Below, piece after piece: positions 57,087-64,000 of a DNA stretch of 64,000 nt (position 1 is its first letter; every line of letters begins with the position of its first letter). Source of the stretch: Mycobacterium colombiense. GTDB lineage: Bacteria; Actinomycetota; Actinomycetes; Mycobacteriales; Mycobacteriaceae. The position numbers were made by a program, and so were the translations under genes. Below the pieces are notes generated by a model, which made no database searches, was not told the DNA's origin, and worked only from the letters and a program-made list of their open reading frames with translations. The stretch lies in the NCBI RefSeq assembly GCF_001953985.1, contig NZ_MBEI01000071.1, positions 1 to 64,000 on the forward strand. The letters run 5' to 3'.

Positions 57087-60000
57087 GTCACCGTCACCTT
57101 CACCGCCGGCGAGTAGACCAGTCGGCCGGCGCAGCCGATCCGCACCAGTGCCCACCACTGGCCGGGTTCCAGCCAGGACGGCGGGGTCAGCTGGAAGCCT
57201 AGGTCGACGGTGCCGCGGGAGGGTAGCACCGCGCCGAGGGCGCCCGGACCCATCCATTCCCAGGTGCCCCAGGGGCTGATCAGGTGCGCCTCCAGCGCCA
57301 GGTCGGCGCAGGCGTGGCTGCCGACGGTGACGGTCAGGGCGCCTGCTTCACCGGGTGGGAGTGTGACCTCGGCGGGCCCGTCGGCGAGGTAGATCAGCTC
57401 GCCCGCTGCCCCGCCCACGGTCACCACGCAGACGTCCTCGACGGGTTGGCGCCAGGAGGCCGGGAGGTCGTCGCCGGTGACGCGGAGTTCGGCGCGGACC
57501 GGGTACAGGCCGGGTTCTGCGTGCTCGCAGACCGACACCACCACGTCTTTGTAGAAGTGGTCGCCGACGCGCCGGCTGACGGGCAACTCGGCGGGCCTGG
57601 CCGTCCAGCCGTCCGGACACCGCAGGGTGACGGCGCCGTGCAGCGTGGCGTCGGTGCTGTCGCAGGCCACGGTGACGCGCAGGGTCACCGCGCCTCCAGG
57701 CTCCGCGCTCGCCTGCGGCGGGTGCAGGTGGGCGACCACCGGCAGCCCGCCGAGCGGCGCTGGGCCGCGATTGTGCAGCCAATACCGCGCGTACAGCGGC
57801 TGCGCGGCCTCCGCCTGCGGGGCCAGGTCGGCGGCGCCGGCCGCGGCCCGGGGCGCATCCACGCGGGCCAGCAGGGTCGCCACCTGGTAGCCGTGCAGCT
57901 CGACCGAGGACACGGGTTCGGGATGGGTTTCCAGCAGATCGGCGCGACGCAGGTCGCGCAGCGTCGCGACGTCCGAGTCGATGACGACGGGGGTGCGGGC
58001 GCCGGTGGTCTCCACCAGGCGCAGGGCCACCGCGTTCGGGTCCAGCGGCGCCGCGCTGCCCTCGGTCAGTGGGTTGCCGGCTGCCTTGAGGGCGCCCAGC
58101 TGTACCGATTCGGGCTCGACGCGCAGCAGCGAACCGGCCGGCGGGAGCGCCGCATCCCGCTGGCCTGTAGTGACGGCGAGCAGCGGCTGGGAGAACTGCG
58201 CGCTGCGGCTGGGGATGCCGGCCCGCCGCCAGTCGCCCGCCCCGCTGACCAACGCGTAGTCGAAGGCGTGGGTCCAGTGCTGCAGTTGGAAGTTGGAGCC
58301 GTCCGGCGCGGTGCGGCGCGGGTCGTCGATCCATATGCCCGACGGCCAGCCGGTGCAGGACCGCATCAGCGCGGTGTGCAGGGTGCCCTCGGTGTCGACG
58401 GCGAAGCTCGGCACCCCGCGGTTGAGCAGGGCGACGGTGCGGTCTTCGAAAGCGTCCGTCCCCGAGGGCGATTGCTGCGTCACGGCGATCTCGGCGTCGT
58501 CGAGGTCGCCGGCCACCGCGGCGATCGCCGCACGCAGTTCGTCCTCGTCGCGGCCGTCGATGACCAGCACCGGCAGCGCCCGCGGCGAACGCAGGTCGGC
58601 GTCGGGCACCCACACCGCGTCCAGCGGCGTCTCGGCCGGCACCCACACCCGGGCCCGGCCGGTCGCCGCTAACTGGCGCTCCAGCTCGTCGGCGTACACC
58701 GGAGCGCCGGCCAGCACGGCCGCGGCGAAGGCGTTGCGGGCGGGCCCGCCCAGCGCGATGCGCACGTCGGGCAGGTTCGAATCGACCTCGAGGTGGCCGT
58801 AGCGCGGCTTGCCCGCCGCGCTGCAGGTGGCCGTGACGCCGGCGCGCACCAGCGCGACCATCAGCTCGCGGGCCAGCGGCCCGGCCATCGCCTCGGTCGG
58901 CGACACCACCTCGGCGACCGACACGGCCCGCACGTCCGTGTCCGACACCCGGATCCTTGCCGCCGAGGACAGGCCGAACCAGCCGTACGCCGGGTTGTCC
59001 AGGGTCCACAGGTGCCGGGCGGTGTCCACCGCATCGGGCCCGTCGTGCAGCAGCGCGAAACCGCGGCCGACGACGGCGTCGCCCACCTCGCTGACCGGCA
59101 TGGCCCCTGGCACCGGGCACGGCCAGCGCAGCCGCACCAACTGGTCGGCGCCGCTGAACCCGTCGATGGTGGTGCGGCAGTCCACCCGCGCGACGCCACG
59201 CCACAGCGTCAGCTTCTGGGTGTAGCGCAGCAGCGTGCCGATTCGGCCCCGCACCACCACCCGCTGGCCGAGCGGCCCGTGGAAGGCCTGCACCCGCGCA
59301 AGCCCTTCCGACGAGCACACCACCGGCCCCTTGGGCAGCAGGTGCCACGGGCCCTCACCCTGGCTCGGGTGCGCCGGGTACTCCTCGTAGACGGCGAGCT
59401 CGTTGCCCACTCGGCCGTCGGCGATCAGCTCGCGGCCGTCCTGCAGCAGCGAGGCGATCCCGCCGCCGCGCGCCGGGTCGACCTCGAGGCGGTAGTGCTC
59501 GTTGGCGATCACCGATCCCGCGACCGGTTCCCAGCCGGCCGGTTCGCCCCGGCCGGGCGCGGGCACCAGCCGGTATGCCCGCCACCCCAGCGACGGCACC
59601 TCGCGCGCCAGCCAGCTGACCGAGCGGCCGTCGTGCTCGACATGCGCCGCCAGCTGGGTACCGTCGCCGTCGAGCACCCGCACCCGGTCGCCCAGCGGGC
59701 GGTCGAGGCGCGCGGTGACGATGTCGGTGCGCCGGCAGGTCAGCGGATTCCACACGATCACGTCGCCCTGACCGCCGCTGGACAGTAGCGCCAGCGAGTT
59801 GTCGCGGGCCGCGCGGCCCAGCTCCCAGGCGTCGCGCCATCCGGTCAGCAGGTCGAGGTACACCTGGTCGGATTCCGAGCCGGTGATGGCGTCGTGGTGC
59901 GCGCCGTAGACCAGCTGCACCCAGGCCTTGGCCAGGGCGGCCTGCGGGTATTCGGCGCCGGTCAGCAGCCCGGCGAACACCGCGAAACGCTCGGCCTGCA

Positions 60001-61246
60001 GCACGGCGTTCTCGGCGGCCCGATTGGCCTGCTTGGTGTCGATGTAGGAGACGTCCTTGCCGGTGTAGATCGGGTTCATGTCCCGGGTCTGCGGCGACGG
60101 CACGCGGTCGCGCTGCGCCAGTTCGGCGCGCACCGCCGCGAAGAACTCGCACGGGAGCGCGCACACGAAGCGCGGCCAGGTGTAGCGGGCGGCCCAGTCG
60201 CGGTGAATGTCGGTGACCCACTTGTTGGGCGGGGTGTAGTCGGTGCCGACGGGCAGCAGCACGTTTCGGGTGAGTGCGACCTTCTTGAGCTGGTGGAACA
60301 GCTCGTAGGTGGCGTCTTCAGCCTCGCCCAGCGACGCCGCGGAATCCATCCACCAGCCCGCCGAATAGTGCGCGGGCATGTAATGGGTGAGCAGGCCGCG
60401 GCCCGACGGCGAGATCCACTCGAACTCGCTGGCGAACTGCATGCGCTCGACATCGCCGCTGCCCAGCGCCGGGCCCCATTGGTGGTGCGGTCCCCTGGCC
60501 CACGAACTCGACGTCAGGCCGGCGTCGGCGGCCATCCCCGGGAATTGCGGATCGTGGCCGAACACGTCCAGCTGCCACGCGGTGGCCGGGTTCGCCCCCA
60601 TGACGTGACGTTGAAACCCCATGCCGTGCACCAGGTTCCGAATCGTCGTTTCCGGGCTGGTGAGGTTGGTGTTGGGTTCGTTGTAGGTGCCGCCCATCAC
60701 CTCGACGCGGCCCTGGCCGATGAATCGGCGCAGGTCGGCCCGGTCCTCGGGGCGGGTGTCCCAGTACGGCTTGAGGTAGTCAACCTCGGCCAGCACGAAC
60801 TTGTAGTCGGGGTCGCGGCGCGCCAGCTCCAGGTGCGCGTGCACCAGGTCGAAGCCGTTGGTCTGGCGGGCCCGCCCCGGCGGGTCCTCGGTCCACTCGC
60901 TGGTATAGGCGCCCTGCGTGTTCCACCACACCGGGTCGTAGTGGAAATGGCTGACCATGAACATGGTCCAGCCGGGCTCGGCCACGGTGAACTCGAACGG
61001 CAGCCGCTGACCGCCGGCGAGCGCCCGCGCGGGCCGGACCTGCCCGGCGACCGGGTCCTCGACTGCCACTGCAATCTCGATGAGCTCGTCGCCAATGTCG
61101 GCGACCGCCTCCCCGGTCAGACCGTCCCCGTCGATGCGGATCGGCGTCGGTTCGGTACACCCAACAAGACCGACGCGCACCAGTTGCAGCGGCGCCTCGG
61201 GCGGTCCGACGAACAGTTCGGTCGAGGCCACCGAAGTCACCTGCAT
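57083..61246 (-). CDS. GH38 family alpha-mannosidase, unusually large
   Basis: 1387 residues, against about 1215 for Rv0648 as I recall it. The catalytic domain starts MFMVSHFHYDPVWWNTQGAY, with the nucleophile Asp in AWQLDVFGHDPQFPGMAADA; the zinc-binding residues sit in these two blocks. A long beta-rich C-terminal region (about 500-1387) follows. No signal peptide is visible, so it is likely cytoplasmic. It may degrade mannose-containing glycans and feed the ROK kinase next door. Confidence 0.9.
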   Translation of the reverse strand: MQVTSVASTELFVGPPEAPLQLVRVGLVGCTEPTPIRIDGDGLTGEAVADIGDELIEIAVAVEDPVAGQVRPARALAGGQRLPFEFTVAEPGWTMFMVSHFHYDPVWWNTQGAYTSEWTEDPPGRARQTNGFDLVHAHLELARRDPDYKFVLAEVDYLKPYWDTRPEDRADLRRFIGQGRVEVMGGTYNEPNTNLTSPETTIRNLVHGMGFQRHVMGANPATAWQLDVFGHDPQFPGMAADAGLTSSSWARGPHHQWGPALGSGDVERMQFASEFEWISPSGRGLLTHYMPAHYSAGWWMDSAASLGEAEDATYELFHQLKKVALTRNVLLPVGTDYTPPNKWVTDIHRDWAARYTWPRFVCALPCEFFAAVRAELAQRDRVPSPQTRDMNPIYTGKDVSYIDTKQANRAAENAVLQAERFAVFAGLLTGAEYPQAALAKAWVQLVYGAHHDAITGSESDQVYLDLLTGWRDAWELGRAARDNSLALLSSGGQGDVIVWNPLTCRRTDIVTARLDRPLGDRVRVLDGDGTQLAAHVEHDGRSVSWLAREVPSLGWRAYRLVPAPGRGEPAGWEPVAGSVIANEHYRLEVDPARGGGIASLLQDGRELIADGRVGNELAVYEEYPAHPSQGEGPWHLLPKGPVVCSSEGLARVQAFHGPLGQRVVVRGRIGTLLRYTQKLTLWRGVARVDCRTTIDGFSGADQLVRLRWPCPVPGAMPVSEVGDAVVGRGFALLHDGPDAVDTARHLWTLDNPAYGWFGLSSAARIRVSDTDVRAVSVAEVVSPTEAMAGPLARELMVALVRAGVTATCSAAGKPRYGHLEVDSNLPDVRIALGGPARNAFAAAVLAGAPVYADELERQLAATGRARVWVPAETPLDAVWVPDADLRSPRALPVLVIDGRDEDELRAAIAAVAGDLDDAEIAVTQQSPSGTDAFEDRTVALLNRGVPSFAVDTEGTLHTALMRSCTGWPSGIWIDDPRRTAPDGSNFQLQHWTHAFDYALVSGAGDWRRAGIPSRSAQFSQPLLAVTTGQRDAALPPAGSLLRVEPESVQLGALKAAGNPLTEGSAAPLDPNAVALRLVETTGARTPVVIDSDVATLRDLRRADLLETHPEPVSSVELHGYQVATLLARVDAPRAAAGAADLAPQAEAAQPLYARYWLHNRGPAPLGGLPVVAHLHPPQASAEPGGAVTLRVTVACDSTDATLHGAVTLRCPDGWTARPAELPVSRRVGDHFYKDVVVSVCEHAEPGLYPVRAELRVTGDDLPASWRQPVEDVCVVTVGGAAGELIYLADGPAEVTLPPGEAGALTVTVGSHACADLALEAHLISPWGTWEWMGPGALGAVLPSRGTVDLGFQLTPPSWLEPGQWWALVRIGCAGRLVYSPAVKVTVT

Positions 61247-61291
61247 GCCCGCACCTTACGGCGACGCAGGATGGCTGGAAAGGTAACCGTT

Positions 61292-61813
61292 ATGGCGGAT
61301 CTGACGACCCAACTGGCTGACCAACTCGACTGGCACTGGCGCAACCAACTGCGCCGACGCCTGGACGGCCTGACCGACGACGAGTACTTCTGGCAACCGG
61401 TGCCCGACTGCTGGACTGTGCATCCGGGCGGGTCGATCGACTTCGCGTTCCCGACGCCCAGCCCCGCGCCGTTCACCACGATCGCGTGGCGCATGGCGCA
61501 CATCATCGTCGGCGTCTTCGCGATGCGCGCCCATCACCATTTCGGCGGACCGCCCGCCGATTACCAGAGCTGGGACTATGCGACCGACGCCGCCACCGCA
61601 CTGCGCCAGCTCGACCAGGCGTATGCCGAGTGGATCAACGGCGTGCGGTCGCTGTCCGCCGCGGACCTGACCCGCCGCTGCGGTGCGGCCGAAGGACCCT
61701 ACGCCGACTACCCGCTGAGCGAGCTGGTCTTGCACATCAATCGAGAAGCGATCCACCATGGTGCCGAAATCGCTTGCTTGCGCGACCTTTACGTCCACAG
61801 CAGAAGGGATTGA
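61292..61813 (+). CDS. DinB-like metal-binding protein 1
   Basis: 173 residues from ATG 61292, preceded by AAAGGT; an ATG at 61271 adds seven residues. Four-helix DinB fold: LADQLDWHWRNQLRRRLDGL, the His of ITIAWRMAHIIVG and the C-terminal HINREAIHHGAEIACLRDLY, the usual metal triad. Members include thiol-dependent transferases. Substrate unknown. Confidence 0.8.
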   Translation: MADLTTQLADQLDWHWRNQLRRRLDGLTDDEYFWQPVPDCWTVHPGGSIDFAFPTPSPAPFTTIAWRMAHIIVGVFAMRAHHHFGGPPADYQSWDYATDAATALRQLDQAYAEWINGVRSLSAADLTRRCGAAEGPYADYPLSELVLHINREAIHHGAEIACLRDLYVHSRRD

Positions 61814-61815
61814 AA

Positions 61816-62430
61816 ATGCCCGCCCTCGCCCCGCCGGTGGCCGACGAACGCAGCGCCCTGCGCGAATTCCTGGCGTACCACCAGAGCGCGTATTTCGCGG
61901 TCAGCCATGGACTCACCGACGATCAAGCCCGGTCCACGCCGTCGGTCAGCGCGCTGTCGATCGGTGGGCTGGTCAAGCACGCGACCGGGATGCAGCGCAG
62001 CTGGATGGCGCGCGTCGCCGCCGCACCGGACGCGCCGCCGAAAGATCCGCGCCCGTTCGAGCAGGTCGCCACGGAGTTCGCCGACCAGCACGTGATGCGG
62101 CGCGACGAGACGCTGGCCGGGCTGCTGGAGGCGTTCGAGGCACAGAACGCGACCTCGCTGCGCCTGGTGGAGACCGCCGACCTGGACGCCGCGGTGCCCG
62201 TTCCGCGGGACATCCCGTGGTTTCCCAAGAACCAGCAGGCCTGGTCGGTGCGCTGGGTGATCCTGCACGTGATCAACGAGCTGGCCCGGCATGCCGGGCA
62301 TGCCGACATCATCCGGGAGACGATCGACGGCGCCACCATGTACGAATTGATCGCCGCGCGGGAGGACTGGGCGATCGAGGGCTGGGTGCAGCCCTGGAAA
62401 AGCGGGGACGACGGCGGGCGCCCGAGTTAG
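61816..62430 (+). CDS. DinB-like metal-binding protein 2
   Basis: 204 residues starting two bases after the previous stop. DinB/DUF664 pattern: LSIGGLVKHATGMQRSWM and WVILHVINELARHAGHADII, giving the His triad (His in VKHATG, and HAGH). In mycobacteria this group includes mycothiol-dependent S-transferases. The two DinB genes are paralogous only in fold; they differ in sequence. They probably form one operon. Confidence 0.82.
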   Translation: MPALAPPVADERSALREFLAYHQSAYFAVSHGLTDDQARSTPSVSALSIGGLVKHATGMQRSWMARVAAAPDAPPKDPRPFEQVATEFADQHVMRRDETLAGLLEAFEAQNATSLRLVETADLDAAVPVPRDIPWFPKNQQAWSVRWVILHVINELARHAGHADIIRETIDGATMYELIAAREDWAIEGWVQPWKSGDDGGRPS

Positions 62431-62471
62431 AGGATTGGGACTCATCCGTGCCGATTTGGCACACTGCACAG

Positions 62472-63818
62472 ATGAGCTCTGCCAAACATCGAGAGGGCGC
62501 CAAGCTCGACCGGGTGCCGTTGCCGGTCGAAGCGGCCCGGGTTGCCGTGACAGGTTGGCAGGTCACCCGCACCGCCGCCCGCATCGTCACCAAGCTGCCG
62601 GGCAGGGGTCCGTGGCAGCAGAAGGTGATCAAGCAGCTCCCGCAGACCTTCGCCGACCTGGGACCGACGTACGTAAAGTTCGGCCAGATCATCGCGTCGA
62701 GTCCCGGCGCGTTCGGTGAATCGCTGTCCCGGGAGTTCCGCGGCCTGCTCGACCGGGTGCCGCCCGCCGACGCCGACGAGGTGCACAAGCTCTTCGTCGA
62801 AGACCTCGGCGGTGACCCGTCGGAGCTGTTCGCCAAATGGGACGAGACGCCGTTCGCCTCGGCGTCCATCGCGCAGGTGCACTACGCCACCCTGCACAGC
62901 GGCGAGGAGGTCGTCGTCAAGATCCAGCGCCCGGGCATCCGGCGCCGGGTCGCGGCCGACCTGCAGATCCTCAAGCGTTTCGCCCAGGCCGTCGAACTGG
63001 CCAAGCTGGGCCGCCGACTCTCGGCTCAGGACGTGGTCGCCGACTTCTCCGACAACCTGGCCGAGGAGCTGAACTTCCGGCTGGAGGCGCAGTCGATGGA
63101 GGCGTGGGTGTCCCACCTGCACGCCTCCCCGCTGGGCAAGAACATCCGGGTGCCGCAGGTGTTCTGGGACTTCACCAGCGACCGGGTACTGACCATGGAG
63201 CGGGTGCACGGCATCCGCATCGACGACGTCGCCGCCATCCGCAAGGCCGGCTTCGACGGCACCGAGCTGGTCAAGGCGCTGCTGTTCTCGCTGTTCGAGG
63301 GCGGCCTGCGGCACGGGCTGTTCCACGGCGACCTGCACGCCGGCAACCTCTACGTCGACGACCAGGGCCGCATCGTCTTCTTCGACTTCGGGATCATGGG
63401 CCGCATCGATCCGCGCACCCGCTGGCTGCTGCGCGAGCTGGTGTACGCGCTGCTGGTCAAGAAGGACCACGCGGCGGCGGGCAAGATCGTCGTGCTGATG
63501 GGCGCCGTCGGCACTATGAAGCCGGAGGCCGAGGCCGCCAAAGACCTGGAGAAGTTCGCGACTCCGCTGACGATGTCGACGCTGGGTGACATGTCCTACG
63601 CCGACATCGGCCGCCAGCTGTCGGCGCTGGCCGACGCCTACGACGTCAAGCTCCCCCGCGAGCTGGTGCTGATCGGCAAGCAATTCCTCTACGTCGAGCG
63701 CTACATGAAGCTGCTGGCGCCCAAGTGGCAGATGATGTCGGATCCGCAACTGACGGGCTATTTCGCGAACTTCATGGTCGAAGTCAGTCGCGAGCACTCC
63801 TCCGACGTCGAGGTCTGA
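62472..63818 (+). CDS. UbiB/ADCK-type atypical kinase
   Basis: 448 residues, Rv0647c-like. Family motifs: the KxGQ-type YVKFGQIIASSPGAFGESLS, ATP loop ASASIAQVHYA, VVVKIQRPG, catalytic HGDLHAGNLYVDD and FFDFGIMGRID. UbiB proteins support isoprenoid-quinone biosynthesis in other bacteria; the mycobacterial role is unknown. An upstream GTG at 62448 is an alternative start. Confidence 0.9.
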   Translation: MSSAKHREGAKLDRVPLPVEAARVAVTGWQVTRTAARIVTKLPGRGPWQQKVIKQLPQTFADLGPTYVKFGQIIASSPGAFGESLSREFRGLLDRVPPADADEVHKLFVEDLGGDPSELFAKWDETPFASASIAQVHYATLHSGEEVVVKIQRPGIRRRVAADLQILKRFAQAVELAKLGRRLSAQDVVADFSDNLAEELNFRLEAQSMEAWVSHLHASPLGKNIRVPQVFWDFTSDRVLTMERVHGIRIDDVAAIRKAGFDGTELVKALLFSLFEGGLRHGLFHGDLHAGNLYVDDQGRIVFFDFGIMGRIDPRTRWLLRELVYALLVKKDHAAAGKIVVLMGAVGTMKPEAEAAKDLEKFATPLTMSTLGDMSYADIGRQLSALADAYDVKLPRELVLIGKQFLYVERYMKLLAPKWQMMSDPQLTGYFANFMVEVSREHSSDVEV

Positions 63819-64000
63819 TGGAGGTCCGCACCGGGAACGCCACATCAGGCGATCTGAAGCTCTACTACGAGGACATGGGCGACATCGACGACCCGCCCGT
63901 CCTGCTGATCATGGGACTGGGAGCCCAGCTGCTGCTGTGGCGGGTCGCGTTCTGCGAGAAGCTGGTCGGCCACGGCCTGCGCGTCATCCGGTACGACAAC
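63818..64000 (+). CDS. lipG: Alpha/beta hydrolase, LipG-like, N-terminal part
   Basis: First 61 codons. MEVRTGNATSGDLKLYYEDM leads to VLLIMGLGAQLLLWR and VIRYDN, the oxyanion-hole and early beta strands of the lipase/esterase fold. It matches LipG (Rv0646c) in place and pattern. The start ATG overlaps the UbiB-like gene stop by one base. The catalytic residues lie beyond the window. Confidence 0.8.
   Translation, partial: MEVRTGNATSGDLKLYYEDMGDIDDPPVLLIMGLGAQLLLWRVAFCEKLVGHGLRVIRYDN

Noticed and set aside
59894..61291. Upstream part of the open frame leading into the first DinB gene
   Set aside because: It lies opposite the mannosidase gene; only the part from 61292 has a family match and a ribosome binding site.

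Overview
This window is a stretch of mycobacterial chromosome. It is very GC-rich. The gene content is diagnostic: a complete mycofactocin cluster, a PE-family protein, Mkl, and the rpoB-rpoC, rpsL-rpsG-fusA-tuf and S10 ribosomal clusters. From memory of the M. tuberculosis map, gene order follows about Rv0646c to Rv0713 in reverse. The orphan PE gene suggests a slow grower, perhaps near the M. avium complex, but the species cannot be fixed from sequence reading alone. The drug-target regions of RpoB and RpsL read as wild type.

Left part, 1-7.9 kb: a partial unknown gene, then three separated copies of a DUF4436 membrane protein, a formylglycine-generating enzyme and its likely client arylsulfatase AtsA. 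An orphan PstS3-type phosphate-binding lipoprotein lies in the opposite orientation among them. From 7.9 to 13.4 kb is the S10 operon on the minus strand (rpsJ-rplC-rplD-rplW-rplB-rpsS-rplV-rpsC-rplP-rpmC-rpsQ). From 13.8 to 16.1 kb a TetR regulator and an MFS drug exporter are divergent, with operator-like palindromes between them.

From 16.1 to 24.4 kb lies the mycofactocin locus: mftR (plus strand), then mftA-B-C-D-E-F-G on the minus strand, followed on the other side by a DUF2332 gene. MftA is the 29-residue precursor ending in IDGMCGVY. MftB delivers it to the radical SAM enzyme MftC, MftE releases the terminal dipeptide, MftD makes the redox-active core, MftF glycosylates it, and MftG is the partner flavoprotein dehydrogenase. 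From 24.4 to 28.7 kb follow an aldo-keto reductase, an inositol-phosphatase-like enzyme, a ferredoxin-reductase-like flavoprotein and an SDR of the mycofactocin-associated type.

From 28.8 to 35.0 kb are a SHOCT-domain membrane protein, a PE protein, tuf, fusA, rpsG and rpsL. From 35.2 to 41.1 kb are a TetR regulator, two exported DUF3060 paralogues and a fatty-acid operon (fadE8-echA4-PaaX-like-echA5). nfo follows, then rpoC and rpoB (42.0-49.5 kb) with a clear terminator and a good promoter. From 49.9 to 55.6 kb are mkl, a carotenoid oxygenase with divergent TetR, rplJ-rplL with a structured leader, and a DUF1772/HxlR divergent pair. The right end holds a ROK sugar kinase, a small unknown protein and a very large GH38 alpha-mannosidase on the minus strand. 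On the plus strand are two DinB-fold proteins, a UbiB-type kinase and the first 61 codons of a LipG-like hydrolase.

The most unusual content is the DUF4436 triplication around sulfatase and PstS3, the AT-rich spacer with an A7-C-T7 palindrome that splits the mycofactocin operon, a TetR gene that seems to lack a standard start codon, and a series of divergent regulator promoters with readable dyad operators. I saw no tRNA, rRNA, CRISPR array, insertion sequence or prophage.
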